64,000 nucleotides of DNA from Brevibacterium permense (GCF_013280495.1 NZ_JABSSX010000001.1:310001-374000), one strand, 5' to 3'; counted from the first letter of the stretch, positions 48,855 to 58,487 are shown. Notes: generated from the letters alone by a model not told the origin. Program-made: numbers and translations.

Positions 48855-49021
48855 TCTGGTCACCTTTCGCTGGAGAGCGCGGATAGGTGATCAGTCTACG
48901 TGGGGCCTCTGCCGAGCGGCACCCCCGTAATGCCTCATGCCAATATGCCCGCACCCCTACCCAGTTGGACCAAAGAGTGTCAGCATAGGTTCGTACACTC
49001 GATAGAGAAGGGATGATCGTG

Positions 49022-49195
49022 ATGAGCGATTTCAGCGAAGACGAGAAGGATCCGAAAGTGGCCCCCGAGGGAGCCAAGGATGACGTTGCGGAAAAGCCCG
49101 GCACGGATTCCGCGTCGAAGGAGAAAGAGGACGAATTGGTCGATGAGTGGGAGGAAGAGTCCTTCCCCGCGAGCGATCCGCCAGCACACTACTGA
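49022..49195 (+). CDS. Small acidic protein with SFPASDPP C-terminal motif
   Basis: The 57-residue protein is mostly Asp, Glu and Lys and ends in DEWEEESFPASDPPAHY. The SFPASDPP ending recurs in short, otherwise variable proteins of many bacteria as I recall; no function is known to me. The start is set at 49022, about 8 nt after AAGGGA; the ATG at 49013 is too close to that site. A 16-bp hairpin follows the stop. Confidence 0.65.
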   Translation: MSDFSEDEKDPKVAPEGAKDDVAEKPGTDSASKEKEDELVDEWEEESFPASDPPAHY

Positions 49196-49205
49196 CTTCC
49201 GTGAT

Positions 49206-49245
49206 CGCAGGGCCCGGCACCGATGCACAGGTGCCGGGCCCTGCG
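49206..49245. terminator. Strong GC hairpin between convergent genes
   Basis: A perfect 16-bp inverted repeat (arms CGCAGGGCCCGGCACC and its complement, 8-nt loop GATGCACA) sits 10 bp after the small acidic gene and 57 bp before the end of the leftward oxidoreductase gene. It is well placed as a bidirectional terminator. Confidence 0.7.
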
Positions 49246-49302
49246 TCGCGGCAGTGAGCATAGTGCCGCTTCGACTGAGGAACTGACCAGATTGCGCTTG
49301 GC

Positions 49303-50268
49303 CTACTCGTCCATTGTGAGTACGAGTTTGCCGGTGGTGCGGTTGGTCTCGCCCTCTCGATGGGCTTCTGCTGCCTTCGAGAGCGGGAAAGTGCCGGCGA
49401 TTGTGGCACGCAGTGCACCGTCGTCGACGAGCCCGGAGATGGTTTCCAGTGTGCTGCGCGAGGAGTCCACGAGCATCCGAAGTGCTCGCACTCCGAGCTG
49501 ATCTGCTTCGCGAAGGAGATCAGCGGAGCCGACAGGGATGAGCGACACGAGAGAGCCGCCCTTTCGAAGCGTGTGCAGGGAGCGCATTGCCGTGTCACCG
49601 CCGATCGTGTCGAGCACCGCGTCGACGTCTTGCACTCGCTCGGTTAGGTCCTCTGTACGGTAGTCGACGACCTCATCGACGCCGAGCTCGCGCAGGAAGC
49701 CGTGCTTCGCCGAACTCGCGGTTCCGATCACGTATGCGCCCAGCGATTTCGCGATCTGTACGGCTATGTGCCCGACGCCGCCTGCGGCCGCGTGAATCAG
49801 CACACGCTGTCCGGGCTGTAAGCCGGCGTTTTCGACGAGCGCCTGCCAAGCGGTCAGAGAGGCGAGGGGGAGTGCTCCCGCCTGCACATGGTCGACCGAT
49901 CGGGGTTTCGACGCGAAGAATCTGGCCGGGGCGGCGACGTATTCGGCGTGGGAGCCGAGCCAAAACGGATACGACAGCATGCCGAACACCTCGTCTCCGG
50001 GCGCGAACGTCGCGACGCCGATGCCGACGGCTTCGACCACTCCGGAGACGTCCCAGCCGAGCACCAATGGCAGATCGTCGACGAAGCCGTGGCCGGAACG
50101 GTGCTTCCAATCGGTCGGGTTGAGACCCGCAGCGTGGACTTTCACAAGGATTTCGTTGGTGCGGGGCTTCGGTCGTGGGATCTCGGTGATTTCGAGGACG
50201 TCGGCGCTTCCAAAAGTCTGCTGACTGACGGCGCGCATCATCGTTTCGGTGTTTGTATCGGTGTTCAT
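49303..50268 (-). CDS. NADP-dependent quinone oxidoreductase-like (MDR superfamily)
   Basis: The 321-residue protein has the medium-chain dehydrogenase layout: an N-terminal GroES-like domain (NEILVKVHAAGLNPTDWKH, then GWDVSGVVEAVG and FAPGDEVFG) and a Rossmann domain with VLIHAAAGGVGHIAVQIAKS and the DEVVDYRTEDLTERV stretch. No structural zinc cysteines are present, so it is a quinone oxidoreductase-type zinc-free member. It reduces quinones, enones or similar with NADPH; the substrate is unknown. It appears to be a single gene. Confidence 0.82.
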   Translation of the reverse strand: MNTDTNTETMMRAVSQQTFGSADVLEITEIPRPKPRTNEILVKVHAAGLNPTDWKHRSGHGFVDDLPLVLGWDVSGVVEAVGIGVATFAPGDEVFGMLSYPFWLGSHAEYVAAPARFFASKPRSVDHVQAGALPLASLTAWQALVENAGLQPGQRVLIHAAAGGVGHIAVQIAKSLGAYVIGTASSAKHGFLRELGVDEVVDYRTEDLTERVQDVDAVLDTIGGDTAMRSLHTLRKGGSLVSLIPVGSADLLREADQLGVRALRMLVDSSRSTLETISGLVDDGALRATIAGTFPLSKAAEAHREGETNRTTGKLVLTMDE

Positions 50269-50451
50269 GTTCCCATTGTGTCACTTCAGAAGCCGAAGCT
50301 GGCCTGACTTTTTCTGTAAATGCCCGACCCTGGTTTGTCAAGACTGTTTACAGCGGTCTCCCCACAATGTCACGCTGAGAACACCGCGCGCAGCGCGGTG
50401 AGCCCCGCGGGGGCAGGTCAGACAGCCACAGACGCTGAGGAGGAACAGGGG

Positions 50452-51492
50452 ATGAACCACAATCACTTGCGCACGGTCGTCGAGAGCGGCGGGCCATATG
50501 CCACCGTCTACCTTGAAGGACGAACCCCATCAGCCGATGCCGATACGCAGCTGCGCCTGCGGTGGTCGGAGCTGCGAGACCAGCTGTCCGAAAGCGGGGC
50601 AGAGGAGTCTCTCCTCGAGTCCATCGATGCGATCATCCTCGCCGACGAACCCACCGAGGTGCACACAGACGGTCGGACCATCGTCGCGAACTCACAGGGA
50701 GTTCTGCTGGACGAACACTGGGACGCGGCGCTGGGAGAAGGAGATTCGGCCCACTACGGCGAGGCGCCGGAGCTTGGAGCCTTCCTCCGACAGGATTGCA
50801 GACAGTTCGATGTCGTCCTCGTCATCGCCGGCCAGGACGGAGCGGCCATTCGTGAGCTGAGCGTAACCCCGGATCGCGAACGCATCGAGAAAGAGTCGGT
50901 CCACGTCACCGGCGACAACGACGAAGACATCAACAAGCCGCGGCGAGGAGCATACTCGCACAACCAGATCCGGCGCCGTGTCGACGAGATCATCAAGGAC
51001 AATGCACGCAGTGTCGCCGACTTCGTCGACCGTCTCATCACAGACCACGCGTCGGACGCACTCGTTCTGGCCGGAGAGGTGCAGGGCAGAACCGCCGTCA
51101 AGGCTGAGCTGTCGGCACGAGCCGAGGAGATGCTTCATGAGATCTCCGAGGGCGGCGATGAAGACGAAGGTGCCGAAGAGGCGATTGACGTGGCCATCAG
51201 GACGCTGGTGACGAGGCTCGCCGAAGAACGTGAGGCTGAGAACTCGGAGCGTCTGGGCGAAAGCAAAGCACACGGCCGTGCGGTCGAAGGGCGAGCAGAA
51301 GTCGAAAAGGCAGTGGAACGCGGAGCGGCGGCGGTCCTTCTGCTCGATGATGCCGAGGCCTCAGCAGGAGAAGCGGAGATCGTCTCCGCGGCTATCCTGT
51401 CCTCAGCTGAGATCGGTCTCAGCCACGATCCGATGAGCGACGGCATTGCTGCGATCCTCCGCTACGACGTCGGCGCTGCGCTGGCGGACTGA
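50452..51492 (+). CDS. baeRF-type release-factor-like protein (Rv2629-like)
   Basis: The 346-residue protein resembles bacterial members of the archaeo-eukaryotic release factor superfamily. Visible landmarks are HLRTVVESGGPYATVYLEGR at the N-terminus, VVLVIAGQDGAAIREL, the RRGAYSHNQIRRRVDEIIKD stretch and DALVLAGEVQGRTAVKAELS, then a C-terminal eRF1-like domain ending AAILRYDVGAAL. Relatives include M. tuberculosis Rv2629, hypothesised to act on stalled ribosomes or in stress; function is not established. Its start at 50452 sits behind AGGAGG; the longer frame from 50320 lacks a ribosome site. Confidence 0.72.
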   Translation: MNHNHLRTVVESGGPYATVYLEGRTPSADADTQLRLRWSELRDQLSESGAEESLLESIDAIILADEPTEVHTDGRTIVANSQGVLLDEHWDAALGEGDSAHYGEAPELGAFLRQDCRQFDVVLVIAGQDGAAIRELSVTPDRERIEKESVHVTGDNDEDINKPRRGAYSHNQIRRRVDEIIKDNARSVADFVDRLITDHASDALVLAGEVQGRTAVKAELSARAEEMLHEISEGGDEDEGAEEAIDVAIRTLVTRLAEEREAENSERLGESKAHGRAVEGRAEVEKAVERGAAAVLLLDDAEASAGEAEIVSAAILSSAEIGLSHDPMSDGIAAILRYDVGAALAD

Positions 51493-51586
51493 GCAGCAGC
51501 TATACGATGGCCAACAGTATCCGGTGGGGTACATGTGTATGGTTGGTCCGTGACAGCCGATCTCGGCAGGCCGGAAGGATTCCCTG

Positions 51587-53131
51587 ATGAACCGCCCGAC
51601 GGAACGCTCGACCCCGCCCGACCCGAAGTCGCTCGGCGACGAAGTCATCCGCCAAACCCGCACCCCGCGACGCGTGCTCGTGCTCGGGGCGACCGGTTAC
51701 ATCGGCGGTCGCCTTGTGCCGCGACTGCTGCAGGCCGGGCACCAGGTTCGGGTCGGGGTGCGGCGACCGGAGAAGCTCAAGCAGGTTCCATGGGCAGCCG
51801 ACGTCGACGTGAGAACCGTCGACCTCGACACCGGTGGCGGTCTCGATGACAGCCTCGGCGGCATCGATACCGTCTATTACCTGGTGCATTCCATGGGCTC
51901 CGGCGGGGACTTCGAGGCAGCCGAAGCCGAGGCGGCCAGGCGCTTCGCCAGCGCGGCCGCATCTGCCGGCGTACGCCGCATAGTCTACCTCGGAGGGCTC
52001 CATCCGGAGGGACGTGAGCTCTCTAAGCACATGCGTTCACGAGCGAACGTCGGACGGATTCTGCTCGACTCCGAGGTCGACGCGATCGTCTTCAACGCCG
52101 GCATCATCATCGGCTCCGGATCGGCTTCGTTCGAGATGATCCGCCACCTCGCCACGACCCTGCGCTGGATGCCGGCACCGGACTGGGTGTCCAACCGCGT
52201 CGAACCCCTGTCAGTTCGTGACGCTCTCTACTATCTTCTCTCCGCGGCCGATGTGCAGGAGGCGGTCAACCGGTCCTTCGATATCGGTTCACGTCAGATC
52301 CTCACTTATGCGAACGTGATGCGCACATTTGCTGCCGTCGCAGGGCTCAAGCCCCGCCACGTCATCGCTTTGCCTCTTCCCGCACCGACGCTGTCAGGCA
52401 TCTGGGTCGGGTTGGTCACCCCGCTGCCGTTCAGCCTCACCTTGCCGCTCGTCCAATCCCTGCAGGAGGATGCTGTGGCCTCGGACCAGGACGTCGACGC
52501 GGTCATCCCGCCGCCCGAGTCCGGACTCATCGGGTTCGCCGACGCCGTCCGACTCGCCCTGCGCCGTGAAATCGAAGGGGCCGTGGACACGAACTGGGAC
52601 GCCGACGCCGGAGAGCTCGACGAGGCGGCCCAGCCGTCGCCCAGTGATCCGAAGTGGTCCGGCCGGCGCATCTTCACCGATGAACGGTCGGCGACGATCA
52701 GCGGTGTCAGCGCCGCCGAGGTGTGGCCTGTGATCGAGGGGATCGGCGGGACCAACGGCTGGTACTCGTGGCCGCTGGCATGGAAGATTCGTGGGATCTG
52801 GGACAAAGCAGTCGGAGGCGCTGGTCTCAACCGCGGTCGACGCCTGGCCGACAGCCTGCGCATCGGCGATCCCGTCGACTGGTGGCGAGTCGAGGAGCTG
52901 GAGCCGAACTCTCGTCTTCTGCTGCGCGCCGAGATGAAGGTCTCCGGGCACGCGTGGCTCGAATTCGCTCTGACAGACTCAGTCGAAGGCTGTGAGTATC
53001 ACCAGACGGCGACCTTCATCCCCACTGGAGTGCGAGGCCGCATCTACTGGGCCCTCGTCGCCCCGTTTCATCGCTTCATCTTCCCCGCCATGGCGAAGAA
53101 CATCGCAGCCGAGGCGCGGCGCCGAGCCTGA
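51587..53131 (+). CDS. NAD(P)H-binding SDR protein with C-terminal DUF2867
   Basis: The 514-residue protein has an N-terminal atypical SDR domain (VLVLGATGYIGGRLVPRLLQ, residues about 29-48; VYYLVHSMGSGGDFEAAEAE; RIVYLGGLHP) and a C-terminal DUF2867 region starting about residue 350 (ATISGVSAAEVWPVIEGIGG, then WYSWPLAWKIRG). The first part binds NAD(P); the second resembles the START-like fold of DUF2867. This two-domain arrangement is a recognised family of unknown reaction. The ATG follows GGAAGGA. Confidence 0.8.
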   Translation: MNRPTERSTPPDPKSLGDEVIRQTRTPRRVLVLGATGYIGGRLVPRLLQAGHQVRVGVRRPEKLKQVPWAADVDVRTVDLDTGGGLDDSLGGIDTVYYLVHSMGSGGDFEAAEAEAARRFASAAASAGVRRIVYLGGLHPEGRELSKHMRSRANVGRILLDSEVDAIVFNAGIIIGSGSASFEMIRHLATTLRWMPAPDWVSNRVEPLSVRDALYYLLSAADVQEAVNRSFDIGSRQILTYANVMRTFAAVAGLKPRHVIALPLPAPTLSGIWVGLVTPLPFSLTLPLVQSLQEDAVASDQDVDAVIPPPESGLIGFADAVRLALRREIEGAVDTNWDADAGELDEAAQPSPSDPKWSGRRIFTDERSATISGVSAAEVWPVIEGIGGTNGWYSWPLAWKIRGIWDKAVGGAGLNRGRRLADSLRIGDPVDWWRVEELEPNSRLLLRAEMKVSGHAWLEFALTDSVEGCEYHQTATFIPTGVRGRIYWALVAPFHRFIFPAMAKNIAAEARRRA

Positions 53132-53153
53132 ACGCCCCGAGTTTTGTTCACGT

Positions 53154-54020
53154 TCAGGGGGCTGTCGTCAGCATAGAAGCGAAGCCGTGCCGGTACGTGG
53201 GGTAGCCGAGTTCGCCCATGAGCGAGCCGAAGCGAGTTCCGTCGATCCGTTTGCCGCTCGGCTTCTCGTCGTCGGCATGGCCGGGGACGGGCACGCCGAG
53301 GCGGCCGGCGATGAAGGCGGCGACGTCGCCCATCTGGGCAGGAAGCGAATCGACAGCGTGGACCAGGTCCGGCGGTTCCGAGCCGAGTGCCAAGCGCTCG
53401 AGGCCGAGAACGAGGTCGTCTCGGTGGATGCGATTCGTCCACCGCTGATGGTTGAACCGCTGGCCGCGTCGCACGGAGTCGATGAGGCGGGTGCGGCCAG
53501 GTCCGTAGATACCAGCCGGGCGGACGATCGTGAGGTGGTCGAAGAGCTCGGCCGCCTCGGACTCGGCCGCAGCGAGGACCTCACCAGGCCCGGACCCTGG
53601 GGCGAGTGGAGCGTCTTCGGTGATCACACGCGTCGGGTCCTCTGCAAGGACACGCGTGGAGGAAACCAGGACGACTCGGCCCGGCTGTGACCCGAGCACG
53701 CGGGTGAGACCTCTCAGCCCGTGGAGGTAGGCCCGTTCGTATCCGGTCCGAGTCGGTTCGTCCGAAGTCAGAGTGATCACGACCGCATCGAGGGCGTCCA
53801 GTCGCGGATCGCTGCGGTCCGCGGCATCGACCCTATCGCGGCCGGGAGCTCCGAATCCGGAGAGGTCCATACTGATCGTCTCAAAGGCGTCGGGCAGTTC
53901 GGCGACGCGTCGGCGCAGTCCGATCACCCGGTGCCCCTGGTCGACCAGTCGCAGGCCCAGCCGTGTGCCCAGGTCTCCGCACCCGGCCATGAGAATCCTG
54001 CGTCCGTTCGTCGTGCTCAT
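53154..54020 (-). CDS. NAD-dependent epimerase/dehydratase-like SDR (YeeZ type)
   Basis: The 288-residue protein opens with RILMAGCGDLGTRLGLRLVD, an unusual G-x-G-x-x-G loop seen in the YeeZ group of atypical SDRs, followed by DAVVITLTSDEPTRTGYERA, VVLVSSTRVLAED and VRPAGIYGPGRTRLI. The usual Y-x3-K active site is not evident, so it may not be a classic dehydrogenase. It overlaps the photolyase gene by 4 bp, so the two are coupled. Its role there is unknown. Confidence 0.75.
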   Translation of the reverse strand: MSTTNGRRILMAGCGDLGTRLGLRLVDQGHRVIGLRRRVAELPDAFETISMDLSGFGAPGRDRVDAADRSDPRLDALDAVVITLTSDEPTRTGYERAYLHGLRGLTRVLGSQPGRVVLVSSTRVLAEDPTRVITEDAPLAPGSGPGEVLAAAESEAAELFDHLTIVRPAGIYGPGRTRLIDSVRRGQRFNHQRWTNRIHRDDLVLGLERLALGSEPPDLVHAVDSLPAQMGDVAAFIAGRLGVPVPGHADDEKPSGKRIDGTRFGSLMGELGYPTYRHGFASMLTTAP

Positions 54021-55483
54021 TTCGCCTCACTCTTCATCCGGTCATAGGCGGCCAATGCCGCCTGGCGCGATGCCTTGAGATCGACGATCGGCTCGCGATC
54101 ACCCTGCGAGCGTTCCGCCCGAGTGAGACCGCCCGGACCGCGGCCCAACCACCTGCCCACGTACTCGTAGTCGGGATCGAAACGCTCACGTTGGCGTTCG
54201 GGATTGAAGATCCGAAAATATGGAGCCGCATCGGCTCCGCACCCGGCCACCCATTGCCACGAGACCGGGTTGTTGGCTTCATCGGCGTCGACCAGCGTGT
54301 CCCAGAACCACTGCTCGCCGTGCCACCAGTGGATCAGCAGATTCTTCGTGAGAAAGCTCGCCGTGGCCATCCGCACTCGATTGTGCATCCATCCGGTCTG
54401 CCACAGCTGAGCCATGCCGGCGTCGACGAGGTCGATCCCGGTCGTGCCGCTGCACCAGTGGTCGAGTGCCTCGAGGTCGTCCTCATAGGGGAAGGACGCG
54501 AATTCAGGTCGCATCGGTTCGGATTCGACGGCCGGCAGGTGATAGGTCAGGTGCCAGGAGAACTCCCGCCAGTAGAGCTGCCGGATCCATGCCTGCCGAT
54601 CATCGTCCCTCACCTCCGGTATGTCCAGGGCCGCTGCCAGCAGCTGGCGGGGGGAGAGTTCGCCGAAGCGCAGTCGCGGCGACAGGCCTGACGTGCTGTC
54701 AGGGTCTGCGGGGACATCGTGAGAATCTGCGTAGCCGTCGAGCCCGTCGCTCAAGCAGTCGAGCTCACGGGCCGCTTCCCTGCACCCGGGGTTCCAGTGC
54801 CCGGCCACGGTCGTCCGCCACCACTGTGGAGTCCTCGCCGAGGCGAAGCTGCCCGAGCCCGTGTCGGTCCCGTCGAGAAGACCGAGATCGTCGAGGTCGC
54901 GCACCCAGGAGTGATTGTCCAGATGCTTACGGTCTGCCTGCGTCAGGGGGCTCTGTTCGTCGGGCAGCGGCAGGACCTCTCCGACCTCGCGATCGCGCAC
55001 AGCGTTGAAGAACGGCGTGAAGACCTTGTAGAAGTCACCGCCCTGCGGGCTGACCGTCCAAGGCTCGACGAGCAGCGCGCCGGTATGGGAGTGCACGGCA
55101 CGACCGGCATCAGCCAGGTCCGTCTTGATCTGCGCGTCGAGGCGACGTGCAGCCGGCGCATAACGGCGCGACCAGCGCACAGCATCGACTTTCAGGTCCG
55201 CAGCCGCCTGCGGGACGATGTCGGCGGCCGAGCCGGCTGCGAAGAGCAGCGGGATGCCGAGCTGTGCGAGTTCGGTCTCCAGGACGCGCAGCGATTCGTG
55301 CGCCCACCACCGGGCCGCCCCGCCTAACGGGCGTGGGCCCAGGCCATCGTCGCCGCGGCACTCCCTGATCCAGAGGCCGATCACCTGCCCGTCGCCGCAG
55401 GCCGCTGACAGGGCCTCGTGGTCCTCGACGCGCAGGTCGTCGCGAAACCAGACGAGGGTGAGGGACTCGCGGTCGTGGCTCAT
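54017..55483 (-). CDS. Deoxyribodipyrimidine photo-lyase (cryptochrome/photolyase family)
   Basis: The 488-residue protein has the N-terminal antenna domain (LTLVWFRDDLRVEDHEALSA) and the C-terminal FAD domain: RLRFGELSPRQLLAA, QLYWREFSWHLTYH, GWMHNRVRMATASFLTKNLL, IHWWHGEQWFWDTLVDADEA and NNPVSWQWVAGCGADAAPYF. These FAD-binding and electron-transfer-tryptophan segments are intact. It repairs UV-induced pyrimidine dimers with blue light. The ATG at 55483 lies behind GAGGAG; the longer start at 55522 has no such site. Confidence 0.9.
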   Translation of the reverse strand: MSHDRESLTLVWFRDDLRVEDHEALSAACGDGQVIGLWIRECRGDDGLGPRPLGGAARWWAHESLRVLETELAQLGIPLLFAAGSAADIVPQAAADLKVDAVRWSRRYAPAARRLDAQIKTDLADAGRAVHSHTGALLVEPWTVSPQGGDFYKVFTPFFNAVRDREVGEVLPLPDEQSPLTQADRKHLDNHSWVRDLDDLGLLDGTDTGSGSFASARTPQWWRTTVAGHWNPGCREAARELDCLSDGLDGYADSHDVPADPDSTSGLSPRLRFGELSPRQLLAAALDIPEVRDDDRQAWIRQLYWREFSWHLTYHLPAVESEPMRPEFASFPYEDDLEALDHWCSGTTGIDLVDAGMAQLWQTGWMHNRVRMATASFLTKNLLIHWWHGEQWFWDTLVDADEANNPVSWQWVAGCGADAAPYFRIFNPERQRERFDPDYEYVGRWLGRGPGGLTRAERSQGDREPIVDLKASRQAALAAYDRMKSEAK

Positions 55484-55570
55484 CGGCAGACTCCTCTCAC
55501 TGCTGGTTCGCCCAGCCGGCATTTACACCAAAGTGTAGTATCCGAGCAGGGTTACTGGATTGTGAGGACG

Positions 55571-57340
55571 TCAGCTGCTGGTCGAGTAGACCTGCTGCGA
55601 GCCCCCGGCGCGGGTGCGGTTGCGGCGACGAGTCTCGGGGCTGGTGCCGCGGGATTCGGACGCGCGGTGGCTGCTCGGCTGACGACTCGAAGATTCCGCG
55701 CGCTGACCGCCCGAGCGGCCATTGCCGGAGCGGCCGCCGCGGGAGTTCTCGCGGCTGCGGTCGCTGCCGCCGTTGCCGGCCTCACCGCGACCCGAGCTTC
55801 CGCCGCGGCCGCCACGGCCGCCTCGGCGACGGCGGGATGAACGACCATTCGACGTGGAAGGTTCGGTCTTCTTGCGCGGCTGGACGGGTTCCTTCGGCTG
55901 CGGGGCGACGAACTCGGCGATCTCACCGACGAGCTCGGTCACCTCGGGGGACTCTGCGTTGACCTTCTGCGGGGTCGCCTTGATGGCGGCCTTGCGCAGG
56001 AGGATCTGGGTGTCCTTGCGCTCTTCGGCGGTCATCACCGTGACGACGTCACCGGCGCTGCCGGCACGCGCGGTGCGACCGGAGCGGTGCAGGTACGCCT
56101 TGTGCTCGGTCGGGGGATCGACGTGGACGACGAGCTCGACGGAGTCGACGTGGACGCCGCGGGCGGCGATGTCTGTGGCCACGAGGACCTTCGCGTCACC
56201 ATTCGTGAAGGCGGCGAGGTTGCGGTCGCGCGCACCCTGGGACAAGTTGCCGTGGAGGTCAACAGCGGGGATTCCGGCTGCCGTGAGCTGGCGGGCGAAG
56301 CGCTTGGCCCGGTGCTTCGTGCGGGTGAAGAGGATGCGGCGGCCCGTGCCGGAGGCGAGCTTGTGTACGAGTTCGTTCTTGTCGTCGACCGACACCTCGA
56401 ACACGTGGTGGGTCATGGCCGAAACGTGGGAGGTCGCCTCATCCACGGAGTGGAGGACCTCGTTGTGGAGGAAACGACGGACGAGCTTGTCGACGTCGTT
56501 GTCCAAGGTGGCGGAGAAGAACATCCGCTGGCCCTCAGCCGGGGTCTGGTTGAGGATTCGGGTGACTCCGGGCAGGAACCCGAGGTCAGCCATGTGGTCG
56601 GCCTCGTCGAGGATGGTGACCTCGATGTTCTCGAGCGTGAGGATGTCCTGCTGGAGCAGGTCCTCGAGGCGGCCGGGGCAGGCCACGACGATGTCGACTC
56701 CGGCCTTGAGTGCGACCTCCTGGCGACGCTGCTTGACGCCGCCGAAGATCGTCGTCGTCCGCAAGCCCACGGCCTTGGCCAACGGGTCGATGACCTCGGT
56801 GATCTGCGTGGCGAGCTCACGGGTGGGAGCGAGCACGAGTCCGCGCGGATGGCGGAACTTCTGCGACCCCTTGCCGGATTCGGCCAGTCGGGCGACGAGC
56901 GGAATGGAGAACGCCAGGGTCTTGCCGGACCCGGTCTTTCCGCGGCCGAGCACATCGCGGCCGGCCAGCGTGTCGGGCAGAGTGTCCTGCTGGATCGGGA
57001 AGGCCTGGGTCTTGCCCTCCTTGCTCAGCGTGTCGACCAGTTTCTGGGGGACACCGAGCTCGGCGAAAGTGGTCGGGGCTGGGGAGGCCTTCTTCGTGCG
57101 ATTGCCCGAGGCGTCGGCCGCGGTTGTGGCGGTGTTTCTATTGCTGCCTCCGCGGGTGCGGGTGCTGCGGGGATTTGTGTGAGTCTGTGACGTAGTGATG
57201 GGGTGGCCCTTCGACGTGCCGGAGGGCGTGCCGGTGCCGTGAATAGGTGGCAGGCAGCCGCTTCCGGTCATGGAATGAGCGCTGTCGGCGCTCTCGATCG
57301 CCGAGAGAAAACGGCTTCGGAAATGCGCGGGTTCTTTCAC
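55571..57340 (-). CDS. DEAD-box RNA helicase with RGG-rich tail
   Basis: The protein (up to 589 residues) has all DEAD-box motifs: FAELGVPQKLVDTLSKEGKT (Q motif region), VLGRGKTGSGKTLAFSIPLV (motif I), PTRELA, TILDEADHMADLGF (motif II), FFSATL (III), then VATDIAARGVHV (V) and HRSGRTARAG (VI). The last 110 residues are Arg/Gly/Ser-rich (RRRRGGRGGRGGSSGRG), an RNA-binding tail as in many actinobacterial RNA helicases. It unwinds RNA with ATP, likely in ribosome assembly or mRNA decay. The N-terminal start is uncertain; an ATG at 57271 is the main alternative to the GTG at 57340. Confidence 0.88.
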   Translation of the reverse strand: MKEPAHFRSRFLSAIESADSAHSMTGSGCLPPIHGTGTPSGTSKGHPITTSQTHTNPRSTRTRGGSNRNTATTAADASGNRTKKASPAPTTFAELGVPQKLVDTLSKEGKTQAFPIQQDTLPDTLAGRDVLGRGKTGSGKTLAFSIPLVARLAESGKGSQKFRHPRGLVLAPTRELATQITEVIDPLAKAVGLRTTTIFGGVKQRRQEVALKAGVDIVVACPGRLEDLLQQDILTLENIEVTILDEADHMADLGFLPGVTRILNQTPAEGQRMFFSATLDNDVDKLVRRFLHNEVLHSVDEATSHVSAMTHHVFEVSVDDKNELVHKLASGTGRRILFTRTKHRAKRFARQLTAAGIPAVDLHGNLSQGARDRNLAAFTNGDAKVLVATDIAARGVHVDSVELVVHVDPPTEHKAYLHRSGRTARAGSAGDVVTVMTAEERKDTQILLRKAAIKATPQKVNAESPEVTELVGEIAEFVAPQPKEPVQPRKKTEPSTSNGRSSRRRRGGRGGRGGSSGRGEAGNGGSDRSRENSRGGRSGNGRSGGQRAESSSRQPSSHRASESRGTSPETRRRNRTRAGGSQQVYSTSS

Positions 57341-57401
57341 CCAGCTGCAGAGACGAGGCGTCCTGACGACGCAGGGAACCCGAAAACGGGTTCGCAGGTG
57401 A

Positions 57402-58487
57402 TTACAGTATAGCCCCGGCGGTGCGTGAGACAGAATCCGCGGGTTTCGCGGCGGGCACGGAAACAGGCTCGGAGACTGCGGCGACCGGCCGTCGGCGTGC
57501 TCTGCGGTGCCCGGTCACCCATGCGGAGAGCGCCACCGACGCCCCGCCGATGCCGATGCCCGCGATGTCGTCGAGGATGTAATGCCATCCGAAGTAGAGG
57601 GTGGCCACGACCGTCACACCGAAGAAGATCCAGGTGAACGCTCGAACGGCGCGATGCTGTTTCGTCAGCGTCATGAACAGAGCAGCGGCGAAGGTGACGG
57701 AGACGTGAAGCGATGCGAACGCGGCGACACCCTGGATGGAGTCACTGCCGATCGGGTTGCTCAGGTAGTCGAGGCGAGTGTCGATGAGTGACTCCTGGAG
57801 CTCACTGACTCCGGTGGCCGGCAGCGCCCGGAAGACCTCGGGGTGGCTGAACACGGGACCGACCGACGGCAGGAGGTAGTAGCTGACGGTGCCGAGCACC
57901 CAATTGAGACTCAACATCGTCGTATACCAAGCGCCGACGGCGAGTCTGCGATTGAGCACGAGGACCGCGCCGAGGCTGATCGGAATGAGCGGCAGGTAGG
58001 CGAGGTAGGCGATCGACAGGAGGTTCGCCGCGATGCCGGTGCCGAGGAGTTCGTGCAGGAGTACGGCCGGAGTGTTCCCGCCCATGAGCCACTGGTCGAG
58101 GCGGAACAGCTGCTGATCGAAGAGGGTACCCTCGCGGTACACCGGCAGCACGCTCTTGAGATTGCGGTAGGCCACGTAGCAGACGTAGAAACTCAGCAGC
58201 CCGGCGCCGATGCACAGCAGCCGGTGGGTGTTCCACTCCTTCTTAGCGATGTCGACGACAGACGTCGGCAGATTTCGCCACCCGCTTCGCCTCACCGTTT
58301 CCACGATCAGCCCGGCGCCGATGAATCCGAGAACCAGCAGAGGCAGACGGATGTATGAGGGGCCGAGGAATCCGTCGGGGTCCCGCAACGGGAGATCGAG
58401 GAAGAGGGAGGAGAACACGGCGGCCGCTCCGACGAGGAGAGCGAGCACCATGGCAAAAGTGTAGGGCCAACGTCGCAATCTGGTCAT
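57402..58487 (-). CDS. PAP2/inositolphosphotransferase-like membrane protein
   Basis: The 361-residue protein has about eight membrane segments (WPYTFAMVLALLVGAAAVFS at the start). The PAP2_3 signatures lie in the C-terminal half: NWVLGTVSYYLLPSVGPVF, FASLHVSVTFAAALFM and GWHYILDDIAGIGIGG, with conserved His residues that form the phosphatase/transferase active site. Related proteins in actinobacteria include putative inositol phosphotransferases. The true substrate is unknown. The start is placed at the ATG at 58487; a longer frame upstream runs antisense through the AI-2E gene. Confidence 0.78.
   Translation of the reverse strand: MTRLRRWPYTFAMVLALLVGAAAVFSSLFLDLPLRDPDGFLGPSYIRLPLLVLGFIGAGLIVETVRRSGWRNLPTSVVDIAKKEWNTHRLLCIGAGLLSFYVCYVAYRNLKSVLPVYREGTLFDQQLFRLDQWLMGGNTPAVLLHELLGTGIAANLLSIAYLAYLPLIPISLGAVLVLNRRLAVGAWYTTMLSLNWVLGTVSYYLLPSVGPVFSHPEVFRALPATGVSELQESLIDTRLDYLSNPIGSDSIQGVAAFASLHVSVTFAAALFMTLTKQHRAVRAFTWIFFGVTVVATLYFGWHYILDDIAGIGIGGASVALSAWVTGHRRARRRPVAAVSEPVSVPAAKPADSVSRTAGAIL

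Noticed and set aside
53127..53158. 8-bp inverted repeat between two convergent SDR genes
   Set aside because: The stem is short with a 16-nt loop and overlaps the coding ends; too weak to call a terminator.
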